Assembly: GCA_020637235.1 (NCBI GenBank)
Contig: JACJWG010000010.1
Span: 1 to 64,000 of the forward strand
Origin: Acidimicrobiaceae bacterium
Lineage (GTDB): Bacteria > Actinomycetota > Acidimicrobiia > Acidimicrobiales > Ilumatobacteraceae
Direction of reading: 5' to 3'
Length of the DNA: 64,000 bases
Of the stretch, positions 33,412 through 42,279 are shown one piece after another. The position numbers were made by a program, and so were the translations under genes. Numbering within the stretch: position 1 is the first letter of the stretch; each line of letters opens with the position of its first letter. Below the pieces are notes generated by a model. The model had not been told where the DNA came from. It worked only from the letters and a program-made list of their open reading frames with translations, and did not search any database.

Positions 33412-35064
33412 TCAGTGGGTGCGCATCGCGCGCAGCTTCGCCCCTCTGCTCACCAACACCGGATCGAAGTCGGGCGGATCGGCTGGGATCGCCGCCGGGT
33501 CGACGAGCGACGCGCCGAGCATCACCTCGATCAGCAGGTGCCGATCGAGGATCTGGCCGGCGCAGATCACGCCCCCGCTCATCGCACCGGCGATGCCGTG
33601 CGCCGACACCGTGCCCGCCCCGGTCACCCACAGACCCTCGATCTCGGTGCGGTGCGCCGGCCGGTGGGGACCGCTCTGGCCGGGCGAGTGCTCGTAGCCG
33701 TAGCTCGTGCCGCCACTGGCGTGCGTGTAGCGCTGGTGGGTGAGCGGGGTGGCGGTCTCGAGGTGCACGATGTGGTCGCGGAACGGGCCGAGCACACGCT
33801 CGGCCGCGACGAGCATCCGCTCGGTGATCTCGGCCTTGCGGTCGCGGTACTGCTGGTCGCGCCGGTAGCGACCGCCCTCCGCCGGCCCGGTGTCGACGCC
33901 CCAGAACTCGAAGCCGCGAGGCGCCAACGTCATGATCTGGAAGTTCGTGTGACCCGGTGGGCACAGGTGCGGGTTGTCGGGATCCTTCTTCGACGCGAAG
34001 GCGAGGTACGCCCAGTCGCCGTCGGGGAGCTCGCCGGCGTCGAGCGACGCGTAGACCGCCTCGGGGTCGGTGCCGCTGAACACGTGGTAGTTGGTGTTCG
34101 GCCGATCGGCCATCAGGTCGACGTCGACGACGACGTACGCCACGACGAGGCCGAGCGTCATCTGCGCGTCCTCGGCGAACGCGGCCGTGGCGGGGTCCCA
34201 GTGCTCGGGTCCGACGAGGTGCAGCACGGTGCGACGGTGATCGGCGTTCGACACCACCAGCGAGGTGGACACACGCGTGCCGTCGGCGAGGTCGACACCG
34301 ACCACCCGACGGTCGTCGACCACGATGCGGTTCACCGGCGTGAGCGTGCGCACCTCACCGCCGAGCGCCTCGATCACCTGCACGAGTCGGGCTGGGATCA
34401 CCTGGCCGCCGCCCTCGGGATAGAACGCCCCGTCGGCCATGTAGTGATGGATGATCCCGGCGTGCATCAGCACGGTCGACCGGCTCGGCGGCCCGGCGTA
34501 CAGCCCGTTCCAGTGGTCGATCAGGGTGCGCGCCGTCGGCGTCAGCTCGCATTCGTCGAACAGCTCGGCGAGCGTGCGTGTGGCCCAACGGTCGTAGATC
34601 GGCGTCTCGACGCCGGGGAGGTACCGGTCTCGGCTCTCACGGGCGACGTCGCGCAGCACGCCGATGCAGCGCTCGACCGCGGCCCGGTCGTTCGGCACCG
34701 CCTCGGCGATCCGTTCGGCATAGGCGTCCCAGCCGGCAGGGATGCGCACCTCCAGGTCGGGCAGCACCACGGTGTCGAACTGGTCGCGGTCGAGCGGCAG
34801 CCACGTGACCCGGTCGCCCACACCGAGGGCGCCGAGGATCGCCGGGAACAGTCCGCCCGGCTGGCATTCGCCCACGTAGTGCACGCCGACGTCGAACTCG
34901 TACTCGACGCCCTCGTGGTGGCGACGGAACACTGTCGCGTTGCCTCCTGCGAGGTCGTGACGCTCGACGACGAGCACCCGCTTCCCCGCCGACGCCAGGC
35001 ACGCCGCCGTCGTGAGCCCCCCGAGGCCGGCACCCACCACCACGGCATCCCACTGCTCGTCCAT
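33412..35064 (-). CDS. FAD-dependent oxidoreductase (phytoene desaturase/retinol saturase-like)
   Basis: 550 residues. Rossmann FAD motif VVVGAGLGGLTTAACLASAGKRVLVVERHDLAGG at residues 8-41, VEYEFDVGVHYVG, a long substrate domain, and a C-terminal FAD motif GLWVTGAGTVSAHGIAGAMSGG. The set fits the carotenoid-desaturase/retinol-saturase group that acts on polyisoprenoid or steroid-like substrates. ATG 35064 is preceded by GGGAGGG. It is divergent from a TetR regulator with a near-perfect dyad between them; the P450 lies beyond the regulator. Confidence 0.85.
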   Translation of the reverse strand: MDEQWDAVVVGAGLGGLTTAACLASAGKRVLVVERHDLAGGNATVFRRHHEGVEYEFDVGVHYVGECQPGGLFPAILGALGVGDRVTWLPLDRDQFDTVVLPDLEVRIPAGWDAYAERIAEAVPNDRAAVERCIGVLRDVARESRDRYLPGVETPIYDRWATRTLAELFDECELTPTARTLIDHWNGLYAGPPSRSTVLMHAGIIHHYMADGAFYPEGGGQVIPARLVQVIEALGGEVRTLTPVNRIVVDDRRVVGVDLADGTRVSTSLVVSNADHRRTVLHLVGPEHWDPATAAFAEDAQMTLGLVVAYVVVDVDLMADRPNTNYHVFSGTDPEAVYASLDAGELPDGDWAYLAFASKKDPDNPHLCPPGHTNFQIMTLAPRGFEFWGVDTGPAEGGRYRRDQQYRDRKAEITERMLVAAERVLGPFRDHIVHLETATPLTHQRYTHASGGTSYGYEHSPGQSGPHRPAHRTEIEGLWVTGAGTVSAHGIAGAMSGGVICAGQILDRHLLIEVMLGASLVDPAAIPADPPDFDPVLVSRGAKLRAMRTH

Positions 35065-35111
35065 CGCACCCTCCCGTTGCTCGTGTCGGCGCGAGTGAAT
35101 CCGATCGGCGC

Positions 35112-35134
35112 CGAACTTGTCAATGAAAAGTTCG
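35112..35134. promoter_or_regulatory. TetR operator candidate
   Basis: CGAACTT-N9-AAGTTCG, with the centre also nearly symmetric (TCA-A-TGA), makes a 23-bp dyad in an AT-richer patch between the divergent FAD oxidoreductase (start 35064) and tetR (start 35149). It ends 14 bp before the tetR start, so binding could repress both directions. Confidence 0.7.
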
Positions 35135-35148
35135 ATAGCGTCCGAGCG

Positions 35149-35766
35149 ATGGCGACCCCCGAGCGCCCCTACCACCACGGCAACCTGGCGCGGGCGCTGC
35201 TCGACGCCGCCGCCGAGGTGATCGGCGAGATGGGCCCCGCCCAGATGAGCCTGCGCGAGGTGGCGCGGCGATCCGGCGTGAGCAACGCCGCTCCGGTGCA
35301 CCACTTCGGCGACAAGGCCGGCCTGTTCACCGCGCTCGCCGCCGAGGGCTTCGAGCGGCTCGCCGACACGCTGTCCGCGGCGACCGACGGCAGCGCCGAC
35401 GGCCAGGTCGATCCTGCCGAGGTGTTCCTGGAGATCGGCGTGGCGTACGTGCGGTTCGCCGTCGCGAACCGGGCGCACTTCGAGGTGATGTTCCGGCCCG
35501 AGCTCTACCACCGCGAATCGAGCGACGTGCTCGCGGCAGCGAGTCGGGCCGCACAGCACCTGTACGGCCCCGCGGCCGACGTGATCGGCGACGGCATCAC
35601 CGACGATCGCGACGCGGGGACGATCGCGTGGTCGCTCGTGCACGGGTTCGCCACGCTGGTCCTGAACGGCAACCTCGACACCGAGGCGTCGGCCGATCCC
35701 GAGGGCACGGTGCGACGGCTGGGCCGCCTCGCCTTCTCCCCCAAGGGCGGCGCCGCGGTACCTTGA
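35149..35766 (+). CDS. TetR family transcriptional regulator
   Basis: 205 residues. N-terminal helix-turn-helix: HGNLARALLDAAAEVIGEMGPAQMSLREVARRSGVSNAAPVHHFGDKAGLFTALA, of the subclass with HHGNL at the start; C-terminal ligand domain resembles the WHG group. It probably controls the divergent FAD oxidoreductase and the P450 that follows 40 bp downstream. ATG 35149 was chosen because the operator dyad lies just upstream. Confidence 0.92.
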   Translation: MATPERPYHHGNLARALLDAAAEVIGEMGPAQMSLREVARRSGVSNAAPVHHFGDKAGLFTALAAEGFERLADTLSAATDGSADGQVDPAEVFLEIGVAYVRFAVANRAHFEVMFRPELYHRESSDVLAAASRAAQHLYGPAADVIGDGITDDRDAGTIAWSLVHGFATLVLNGNLDTEASADPEGTVRRLGRLAFSPKGGAAVP

Positions 35767-35806
35767 GCCGACGCCGATGCGCCGTCCGTCTCAGAGGGGG
35801 AACCAC

Positions 35807-37039
35807 GTGACACCGACCGAAGCCGGCCAGGTCTTCGTCGACCCGGCGGCCTACGCCGACCCGGCCCGATTCCACGCCGCGTGCGCGGTGTTGCGCGCCG
35901 ACGACCCGATCCACCTGATCGAGCACCCCGACTTCGTGCCGTTCCACGTGATCACCAAGCACGCCGATGTGCTCGAGATCGAGCTCCACAACAAGGAGTG
36001 GGAGAACGCGCCGCGTCCGGTGATCGCGAACCTCGAGGCCGACCGGCGCCGTGAGGAGCAGGGCGACCTGCTGCGCACGCTGATCCACATGGACGACCCC
36101 GACCACCGTGCCTATCGCGGCCTCGCGGCCGACTGGTTCCTGCCGAAGAACCTCGCCAAGCTCGAAGGTCGTCTCGCCGAGCTCGCGTCGATGTCGGCGC
36201 AGCGAATGGTGGAGCTGGGTGGCACGTGCGACTTCGCCCGCGACATCGCGATGCAGTACCCGCTGCAGGTGATCCTGTCGATCCTCGGCCTGCCCGAGAG
36301 CGACTTCCCGCGCATGTTGAAGCTCACCCAGGAGCTGTTCGGCAGCGCCGATCCCGAGCTGTCGCGCGGCGTGTCGATGGAGGACCTGATCGCCGTCGTA
36401 CAGGACTTCTTCGCCTACTTCACCGAGCTCACCGAAGCCCGCAAGGCCGAGCCCACCGACGACCTCGCCTCCGTGATCGCGAACGCCACACTCGACGGTG
36501 CGCCGATCGGGATCATGGAGCAGATCTCGTACTACGTGATCGTCGCGACCGCCGGCCACGACACCACCGCGTCGGCGATGGCGGGCGGGATGCAGGCGTT
36601 GATCGAGCACCCCGAGCAGCTCGCCCGGCTGCAGGCCGATCCGTCGCTCATCCCGAGCGCGGTCGACGAGATCATCCGCTGGGTCACCCCGGTGAAGCAC
36701 TTCATGCGCAACGCCACCACCGAGTACACCCTGCGCGGGCACACCTTCCAGCCGGGTGATGCGGTGTTGCTGTCGTACCCGTCGGCCAACCGTGACGAGG
36801 AGGTGTTCACCGACCCGTTCGCCTTCGACGTCGGGCGCTCGCCGAACAAGCACCTCGCGTTCGGCTTCGGTGTGCACTACTGCCTGGGGGCGATGCTCGC
36901 GCGCATGGAAATCAAGGCGATGCTCACCGAGCTGCTCCCGCGGCTCGGCCGCATCGAGCTCGCCGGCGAACCGGCCGAGATGCAGACGCTGTTCGTCGGC
37001 GGCCTGAAGCGCCTGCCGATCAGCTACGACATCACCTGA
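35807..37039 (+). CDS. Cytochrome P450
   Basis: 410 residues from GTG 35807, which has AGAGGGGG upstream. I-helix AGHDTT, ExxR in DEIIRWVTP, and the haem-Cys loop FGFGVHYCLGAMLAR are all intact; the C-terminal MQTLFVGGLKRLPI resembles bacterial P450s of the CYP125/CYP142 neighbourhood that hydroxylate steroid or terpenoid chains, but family assignment needs alignment. Forty bases behind tetR, so it is probably co-transcribed with it. No ferredoxin gene is adjacent. Confidence 0.93.
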   Translation: MTPTEAGQVFVDPAAYADPARFHAACAVLRADDPIHLIEHPDFVPFHVITKHADVLEIELHNKEWENAPRPVIANLEADRRREEQGDLLRTLIHMDDPDHRAYRGLAADWFLPKNLAKLEGRLAELASMSAQRMVELGGTCDFARDIAMQYPLQVILSILGLPESDFPRMLKLTQELFGSADPELSRGVSMEDLIAVVQDFFAYFTELTEARKAEPTDDLASVIANATLDGAPIGIMEQISYYVIVATAGHDTTASAMAGGMQALIEHPEQLARLQADPSLIPSAVDEIIRWVTPVKHFMRNATTEYTLRGHTFQPGDAVLLSYPSANRDEEVFTDPFAFDVGRSPNKHLAFGFGVHYCLGAMLARMEIKAMLTELLPRLGRIELAGEPAEMQTLFVGGLKRLPISYDIT

Positions 37040-37070
37040 TCGCCGACACGCGACGCTCCCCGGAGCGACC

Positions 37071-37202
37071 GTTCTGGGTGCCACCCTCGACTCACCGCGC
37101 CTGCTCACACGTATCAGCGGCACCCAAGACCCGTTCCTGAACGACCTGGGCGCCACCCTCGACTCACCGCCGCTGGTCGCCAGAACACGCGGCACCCAGA
37201 AC
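37071..37202. repeat. Inverted-repeat element pair, locus 2 (60-bp family)
   Basis: Two 60-bp elements at 37071-37130 and 37143-37202, exactly 72 bp apart, with arms GTTCTGGGTGCCAC or GACCTGGGCGCCAC and GGCACCCARRAC. The loops share CTCGACTCACCGC. They start 31 bp after the P450 stop codon and fill most of the 229-bp gap before the DUF937 gene. Confidence 0.88.
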
Positions 37203-37268
37203 CGTCGGCCGGAACCCCCTCGGCGGGGCGTCCGCACCGCACCGGGCGACGTCGTAGGCTCGTCGGCC

Positions 37269-38021
37269 ATGCCGACCGACGCCCAGCCCGATCTCCTCGA
37301 CGCGCTCGGTGGCGCCCTCACCCCGCAGGCGCTGCTCGCGCTCGCGAAGCAGCTCGGGCTCGGGCTCGACGACGTCACGAAGCTCGTGAAGGCGATCCTG
37401 CCCACGTTGCTCGAGCGGCTGCAGCACAACGCCGACGCCGGCGACAGCCAGCACATCGCCGACGCGGTCGCGAAGGACCACGACGGCAGTGTGCTCGACG
37501 ATGCCGTCGGCTTCCTCGGCGGTGGCTTCCGCAGCGCGGCCGGCGGTGGCATCCTCGGTCACGTCTTCGGCGACCAGATCGACTCGACCGCCCAGCGCAT
37601 CAGCACCGAGACGCACCTGCCCGAGGCCGCCGTCCGCACCGCGATGACCGCCCTGGCTCCGATGGCGATGGGTGCGATCGCCAAGGTGGCACTCGGGGCG
37701 ATCTCGGCCGCCGGCGTCGTCGCGATCCTCGGCCTCGCGGTGCAGGGCATCCGCTCGGGCAAGGTGCAGCGCGTGGTCGGCAACCTGAACGATCGCCTCG
37801 ACGACGACGGCGACGGCAACACGCTCGACGACGTCGGCCGCGATGCGGTGTCGGCAGCCAAGCGCGGCGGTGCCGCCGTGGCGACGGCCGCGAAGAAGGT
37901 GACCTCGAACCCGAAGGTGCGCGACACGGCGGGCAAGGCCAAGGCTGCGGCAGTCGGCGCCGCGTCGGGGGCCAAGAAGAGGTTGAAGAAGCTGTTCGGA
38001 CGCTTCGGCAAGAAGGGCTGA
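37269..38021 (+). CDS. DUF937 (YidB-like) protein
   Basis: 250 residues. The first 130 residues (ALTPQALLALAKQLGLGLDDVTKLVKAILPTLLERLQHNA ... GGGILGHVFGDQ) follow the DUF937 helical pattern; a hydrophobic stretch (about 132-160, APMAMGAIAKVALGAISAAGVVAILGLAV) could enter the membrane, and the tail is Lys/Ala-rich and very basic (AKKVTSNPKVRDTAGKAKAA, ending KKLFGRFGKKG). Function of DUF937 is unknown. The basic tail could bind nucleic acid or membrane, an inference. Confidence 0.75.
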   Translation: MPTDAQPDLLDALGGALTPQALLALAKQLGLGLDDVTKLVKAILPTLLERLQHNADAGDSQHIADAVAKDHDGSVLDDAVGFLGGGFRSAAGGGILGHVFGDQIDSTAQRISTETHLPEAAVRTAMTALAPMAMGAIAKVALGAISAAGVVAILGLAVQGIRSGKVQRVVGNLNDRLDDDGDGNTLDDVGRDAVSAAKRGGAAVATAAKKVTSNPKVRDTAGKAKAAAVGAASGAKKRLKKLFGRFGKKG

Positions 38022-38026
38022 GGCAC

Positions 38027-38653
38027 CTAGGCGCGACGCCGCTCCAGCTCGCGCCGCACGGCGACGGGTACCGGTCGCCGCACCTGGTCGCCGTCGACGG
38101 CCAGGTGGTGCAGCCCGATCGCCATCGACGCCCGGTGCACCGCCCGGATCGGCACGCGCCCGTCCGGATGGGAACTCGGATCGTCGAGCGCCGCCGCGGT
38201 GAGCTCCACCGCCCGACGGCGGAGCGCGTCTCGTGCGGACGATTCGGCGAAGCGCCAGCGCCGGGCGCGATCGACGATCAGCGGTTGGTCGCCGTCGGGG
38301 GCGATGCCGGCGGCCTCGAACACGCGGCAGTCGTACACGCGACAGGTGCGCGGGCGGTGGTCGTAGATGGTGCACCCGTTCTCGCCGAGCAACGGGCACC
38401 GGCCCTCGGCGTCGTATCCGATCACCACGTCGCCGGGCCGCCCTGGTGCCGGCGTCCGAAGGTCGGCGGGAATGTGGGCGAGGGCCTCGGTCTCGTCGGC
38501 GCCGACGTGCACGAACTGGCGACTCCGGCAGCAGGCGGTGCAGGTGCCGCAGGCCACATCGGCGTCGCCGTTGCCGCGCATCGCCGCCAGCATCCCGTCG
38601 AGCCAGGTCCCGAACGGCCCCGCATCGAGCTCGCCATCGGTCGCCTCGGCCAT
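38027..38653 (-). CDS. YkgJ-family cysteine cluster protein
   Basis: 208 residues from ATG 38653 (ATG 38662 is an alternative). CGTCTACC near the N-terminus, CPLLGENGCTIYDHRPRTCRVYDCRVFEAAG and further Cys give the CxxCxxCC pattern of the YkgJ/FliB-like family, thought to bind zinc or Fe-S. Biochemical role unknown. Convergent with the DUF937 gene, 5 bp apart. Confidence 0.85.
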   Translation of the reverse strand: MAEATDGELDAGPFGTWLDGMLAAMRGNGDADVACGTCTACCRSRQFVHVGADETEALAHIPADLRTPAPGRPGDVVIGYDAEGRCPLLGENGCTIYDHRPRTCRVYDCRVFEAAGIAPDGDQPLIVDRARRWRFAESSARDALRRRAVELTAAALDDPSSHPDGRVPIRAVHRASMAIGLHHLAVDGDQVRRPVPVAVRRELERRRA

Positions 38654-38737
38654 GCCGTCCATCCTGGCACCGCCGCTGCGGTCGCCACCTGCGAATCCGA
38701 GCACGGGCGGCGGACGCCGGCTGGCAAGCTGGCGCCG

Positions 38738-39424
38738 ATGGCTCTCGAACCGATCACCCTCCGGGGCAGCGCAGTCACGCTCGAACCCGTCTCGGTCGCC
38801 CACGTCGACGCGCTGCTCGCCGCCGCCGACGAGGACCGATCGACCTTCGGCTACACCGTCGTCCCGGCGGACGTCGCCGCGATGCATGCCTATGTGGAGG
38901 GCCTCCTCGACGAGCACCGCCGGGGAACCGGCCTACCGTTCGTACAGCGGCGGCTGAGCGACGATCGACCGGTCGGCTGCACCAGGTACCTGAACGTGGT
39001 CCACCGGCCCGGGCGCGACGCGCCGGTCGAGGTGGAGATCGGCGGCACCTGGCTCGCGGCGTCGGCGCAGCGGAGCCCGATCAACTCCGAGGCCAAGCTG
39101 ATGCTGCTGACCCACGCGTTCGAGGTGTGGCAGGTGCACCGCGTCGCGATCTGCACCGACGCCCGCAACGAACGCAGCCGGACGGCGATCGAGCGTCTCG
39201 GCGCCACCTTCGAGGGGGTGCTGCGCAACCACCGACCTGCGGCCGGTCATCGCTCCGAACCCGGCGCCTCGCGCGACACCGCCTGTTACTCGATCCTGCC
39301 CGACGAGTGGCCGCCGATCCGTGCCCACCTGGCCGCCCGCATCGGGCGCTCCGGCACGACCGGAGCGAGCGGCACGAGCGGCGCGAGCGGCGCGAGCGAC
39401 ACGAGCGTGGAGAGCCGGTCGTGA
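38738..39424 (+). CDS. GNAT acetyltransferase (RimJ/RimL-like)
   Basis: 228 residues. ITLRGSAVTLEPVSVAHVDALLAAADED at the N-terminus and the acetyl-CoA region AFEVWQVHRVAICTDARNERSRTAIERLGATFEGVLRNH match RimL-type N-acetyltransferases. The last 26 residues are a low-complexity Gly/Ala/Ser/Thr tail encoded by degenerate 9-bp repeats (GAGCGGCNC). Its stop overlaps the GTG of the SDR gene (GTGA), so the two are co-translated. Confidence 0.88.
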   Translation: MALEPITLRGSAVTLEPVSVAHVDALLAAADEDRSTFGYTVVPADVAAMHAYVEGLLDEHRRGTGLPFVQRRLSDDRPVGCTRYLNVVHRPGRDAPVEVEIGGTWLAASAQRSPINSEAKLMLLTHAFEVWQVHRVAICTDARNERSRTAIERLGATFEGVLRNHRPAAGHRSEPGASRDTACYSILPDEWPPIRAHLAARIGRSGTTGASGTSGASGASDTSVESRS

Positions 39425-40173
39425 GCCGGCCGGTGATGCTGGTCACCGGCGCGGTGCGCGGCATCGGCGCCGCGATCGCCCGAGCCATGGCCCCGACCCA
39501 CGACCTGGTGGTGAACCACGTCTCGCCGGCCGAACCGGGCGATCACGTCGAGGCCCTCGCCGGCGAGCTCGCGGCGGCCGGCGCCGCGGTGCTGGTGCAC
39601 CGCGCCGACGTCGGCGTGGCCGCCGACGTGACCGCGATGTTCGACGCCTGCGACGAGCACTTCGGACGTCTCGACGTGCTCGTCAACAACGCCGGGATCG
39701 CCGGTGGGTACGGCCCGATCGACGACGTCGACCCGGACGCGCTCGCCCGCCTGTGGTCGGTGAACCTCACCGGGGCATTCCTGTGCGCCCGGGAGGCCGT
39801 CGCGCGCATGGCCACCGACCGGGGTGGGCGGGGCGGATCGATCGTCAACGTCTCGTCTCGCGCCGCCGTGCTCGGCGGACCCGGCGAGTGGGTGCACTAC
39901 GCCGCGTCGAAGGGTGCGCTCGACACGATGACCGTCGGCCTGTCGAAGGAGCTCGCCCCGAGGGGCATCCGGGTGAACGCCGTACGGCCGGGCCTGATCG
40001 AGAGCGACTTCCACGACCATGCGCCACCCGGGCGCATCGAGCGCCTCGCGCCGTCGGTGCCCCTGGGCCGGCCGGGCGTCGCCGCCGAAGTCGCGACAGC
40101 CGTGCGCTGGTTCGCGTCCGCCGAGGCGTCGTACGTGACCGGAGCGTTCATCGACATCGGTGGCGGCCGCTGA
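39421..40173 (+). CDS. Short-chain dehydrogenase/reductase
   Basis: 250 residues from GTG 39421. Cofactor motif VTGAVRGIG, NNAGIAGG, catalytic Ser in NVSSRAAV and YAASK with the active-site Tyr and Lys; ends YVTGAFIDIGGGR, the classical FabG-like C-terminus. Likely an NAD(P)-dependent 3-ketoacyl or alcohol oxidoreductase; the substrate is not evident. Coupled to the acetyltransferase. Confidence 0.93.
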   Translation: MSRPVMLVTGAVRGIGAAIARAMAPTHDLVVNHVSPAEPGDHVEALAGELAAAGAAVLVHRADVGVAADVTAMFDACDEHFGRLDVLVNNAGIAGGYGPIDDVDPDALARLWSVNLTGAFLCAREAVARMATDRGGRGGSIVNVSSRAAVLGGPGEWVHYAASKGALDTMTVGLSKELAPRGIRVNAVRPGLIESDFHDHAPPGRIERLAPSVPLGRPGVAAEVATAVRWFASAEASYVTGAFIDIGGGR

Positions 40174-40285
40174 GCCGACCGGCCCGGCGTCGAGCCGGCA
40201 GGACCCGGGCGGCAACACGGCGTTCACCGGACCGTCACCATCGATGGTCTCCACGCGTGCGGACGCGCAGTACGGTCCTCGGCGC

Positions 40286-40873
40286 ATGCGAGCGCTCGTC
40301 ATCCTCGCGAACCCGAATCCGGAGAGCTTCAGTCACGCGATCACCGAGCGCGTCCGGATCGGGCTCGAAGCGGCCGGCCACGACGTCGTCGTCCGCGACC
40401 TGTACGCCGAGGGCTTCCGCGCGGCGATGACCACCGAGGAACGCCTCGCCTATCCGACCGACCAGCCCGTGCTCGATCCGCTCGTGGCCGAGCACATCGA
40501 CGAACTGCGTCGCGCCGACACGTTGGTGTTCGTGTACCCCACCTGGTGGAGCTCGGTGCCGGCGATCCTGAAGGGCTGGTTCGAGCGCACCATGGTGGAA
40601 GGCGTCGGCTTCGTGTTCAACGAACAACAGAAGGTGCGTCCCGGGCTCACGAACATCGAGCGCCTCGTCGGCATCACCACCTACGGCTCGCCGTGGCGAT
40701 ACGTGAAGACGATCAACGACAACGGCCGGCGCACCATCCGGCGGGCGCTGCGCCTGAGCACCGGTTGGGGCACACGCTCGACCTGGCTGCCGCTCTACGG
40801 CATGGACACCATGTCGGTGCGGCGGCGGCACCGGTTCCTCGACAAGGTGGAGCGGAAGATGCGGACGCTGTGA
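40286..40873 (+). CDS. NAD(P)H dehydrogenase (quinone), flavodoxin fold
   Basis: 195 residues, Flavodoxin_2/NQO-like. ALVILANPNPESFSHAIT is the FMN/FAD phosphate-loop region; VFVYPTWWSSVPAILKGWFERTM is the family signature. Reduces quinones or similar electrophiles by two electrons. Followed after 10 bp by a homologous gene, so this is a tandem duplicate pair. Confidence 0.9.
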   Translation: MRALVILANPNPESFSHAITERVRIGLEAAGHDVVVRDLYAEGFRAAMTTEERLAYPTDQPVLDPLVAEHIDELRRADTLVFVYPTWWSSVPAILKGWFERTMVEGVGFVFNEQQKVRPGLTNIERLVGITTYGSPWRYVKTINDNGRRTIRRALRLSTGWGTRSTWLPLYGMDTMSVRRRHRFLDKVERKMRTL

Positions 40874-40883
40874 GGACCCGGCG

Positions 40884-41483
40884 ATGAGGTCGTACGTGGT
40901 GTTCTGCCACCCCACCCACGAATCGTTCGCGTACGCGGCGCTGCAGCGGGTGCTCGCCGGGCTCGCCCGTGCCGGCCACGAGGTGCGCGTGACCGACCTG
41001 TACGCCGACGGGTTCCGCCCCGAACTCGACGCACACGACCGGGCGGTGCACCACGTGGACCACCGCCGCCATCCGGAGCTGCGCCCGGACATCGCGCCCT
41101 ACGTCGAGCACCTGCAGTGGTGCGACACCCTGGTGCTGGTGTACCCCACGTGGTGGGCCGGGCAGCCGGCGATGCTGAAGGGGTGGTTCGACCGTGTGTG
41201 GGCGATGGGCGTCGCCTGGGACCTGCCGGCCGGCACCAACCACATCCGGCCGCTGCTGCGCAACATCCACACCCTCGTCGCCGTCACCAGCCACGGTTCG
41301 TCGAAGTGGGTGAACGCGGTGGAGGGTGAGACCGGCAAGCGCACGATGACCCGGGCGCTGCGGTTCGCGTGCAACGTGCGCGTCCGCACCCACTGGATCG
41401 CGTTCTACGGCATCGACCGGGCGAGCGATCGATCCCGACGACGGTTCCTCGACCGCGTCGAGGAACGCCTCGCCACGCTCTGA
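40884..41483 (+). CDS. NAD(P)H dehydrogenase (quinone), flavodoxin fold, second copy
   Basis: 199 residues, paralogue of the preceding gene with the same motifs (VVFCHPTHESFAYAAL, LVYPTWWAGQPAMLKGWFDRVW). The two proteins differ across most positions, so the duplication is old, and a heterodimer or two substrates are possible. Convergent with the anti-sigma gene, 4 bp apart. Confidence 0.9.
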   Translation: MRSYVVFCHPTHESFAYAALQRVLAGLARAGHEVRVTDLYADGFRPELDAHDRAVHHVDHRRHPELRPDIAPYVEHLQWCDTLVLVYPTWWAGQPAMLKGWFDRVWAMGVAWDLPAGTNHIRPLLRNIHTLVAVTSHGSSKWVNAVEGETGKRTMTRALRFACNVRVRTHWIAFYGIDRASDRSRRRFLDRVEERLATL

Positions 41484-41487
41484 GCCG

Positions 41488-42279
41488 TCAGCCGAGCTCG
41501 CCGACGTAGGCGCCCTCGGGATTGCCGTCGGAGATCACGCCCCCGGCCGCCTCGATCGTCAGCACCACCGTGGCCACCCGCTCCTCACCGGCGGAGAACG
41601 GTTCGATCTCCGGATGCGCGCCGAGCACGCCGAGCGAGATCACCTGCTCGCCGATGACGCCCCACAGCTGGTACGTCTGATCGGCCGGCAAGGGGGGCAG
41701 GTCGCTGCCGATCACGTAGCCGTGGCCGTCGCGATCGATCACCACCTCGGCGCCCGCGTCGCCGTCCGCGTTCACGAGCGTCGCGACCACCGAATCGCGG
41801 TCGTCCCTCGCCTCGCTCACGGCCGCCTGGAGCGGTGTCCGACGGTCGTCCGTGTCGTCGGCGCCGATCATCTGCACGGCCACGACGGCCACCACCGCAG
41901 CGGCGGCCGACGCCGCCACCCACGACGTGGCCGTTCGCCACCCACGACGCCCGGCCCGCGAGCGGCGCACGCCGTCGAGCGACTCGACGGCGGCCACCCG
42001 GTCGTCGCCGCCGGCGCCGATCACCGACGCCAACGCACCGGTGGGCCGGGGCGGTTCGGCCGAGTCGAGCGACGCGGCGATCCGCTCCCACAGCCCGTCG
42101 GGCGCCGACATGCCGGTCCACGCGAGCATCGTCGCCACCTCGCGGTGTTCGCTCACCTCCTGGCGGGCGCGCGGGCTCACCATCAGGTACTCGTCGACCA
42201 TCCGGCGCTCCTCGTCGCTCACCGCGTCGAGGGCGTAGGCGCCCAGCAGCTCGTCCAACGCTCGCTCTTCGGCGCTCAT
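41488..42279 (-). CDS. Anti-sigma factor, RskA family
   Basis: 263 residues. The N-terminal anti-sigma domain (LDELLGAYALDAVSDEERRMVDEYLMVSPRARQEVSEHREVATMLAW) binds the sigma factor; one membrane segment (about 118-138) follows; the external RskA domain ends PEGAYVGELG with the PxGxxYxLWG-like phrase TYQLWGVIGE. In SigK/RskA systems release needs regulated proteolysis. Its ATG overlaps the sigma-factor stop (ATGA). Confidence 0.93.
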   Translation of the reverse strand: MSAEERALDELLGAYALDAVSDEERRMVDEYLMVSPRARQEVSEHREVATMLAWTGMSAPDGLWERIAASLDSAEPPRPTGALASVIGAGGDDRVAAVESLDGVRRSRAGRRGWRTATSWVAASAAAAVVAVVAVQMIGADDTDDRRTPLQAAVSEARDDRDSVVATLVNADGDAGAEVVIDRDGHGYVIGSDLPPLPADQTYQLWGVIGEQVISLGVLGAHPEIEPFSAGEERVATVVLTIEAAGGVISDGNPEGAYVGELG

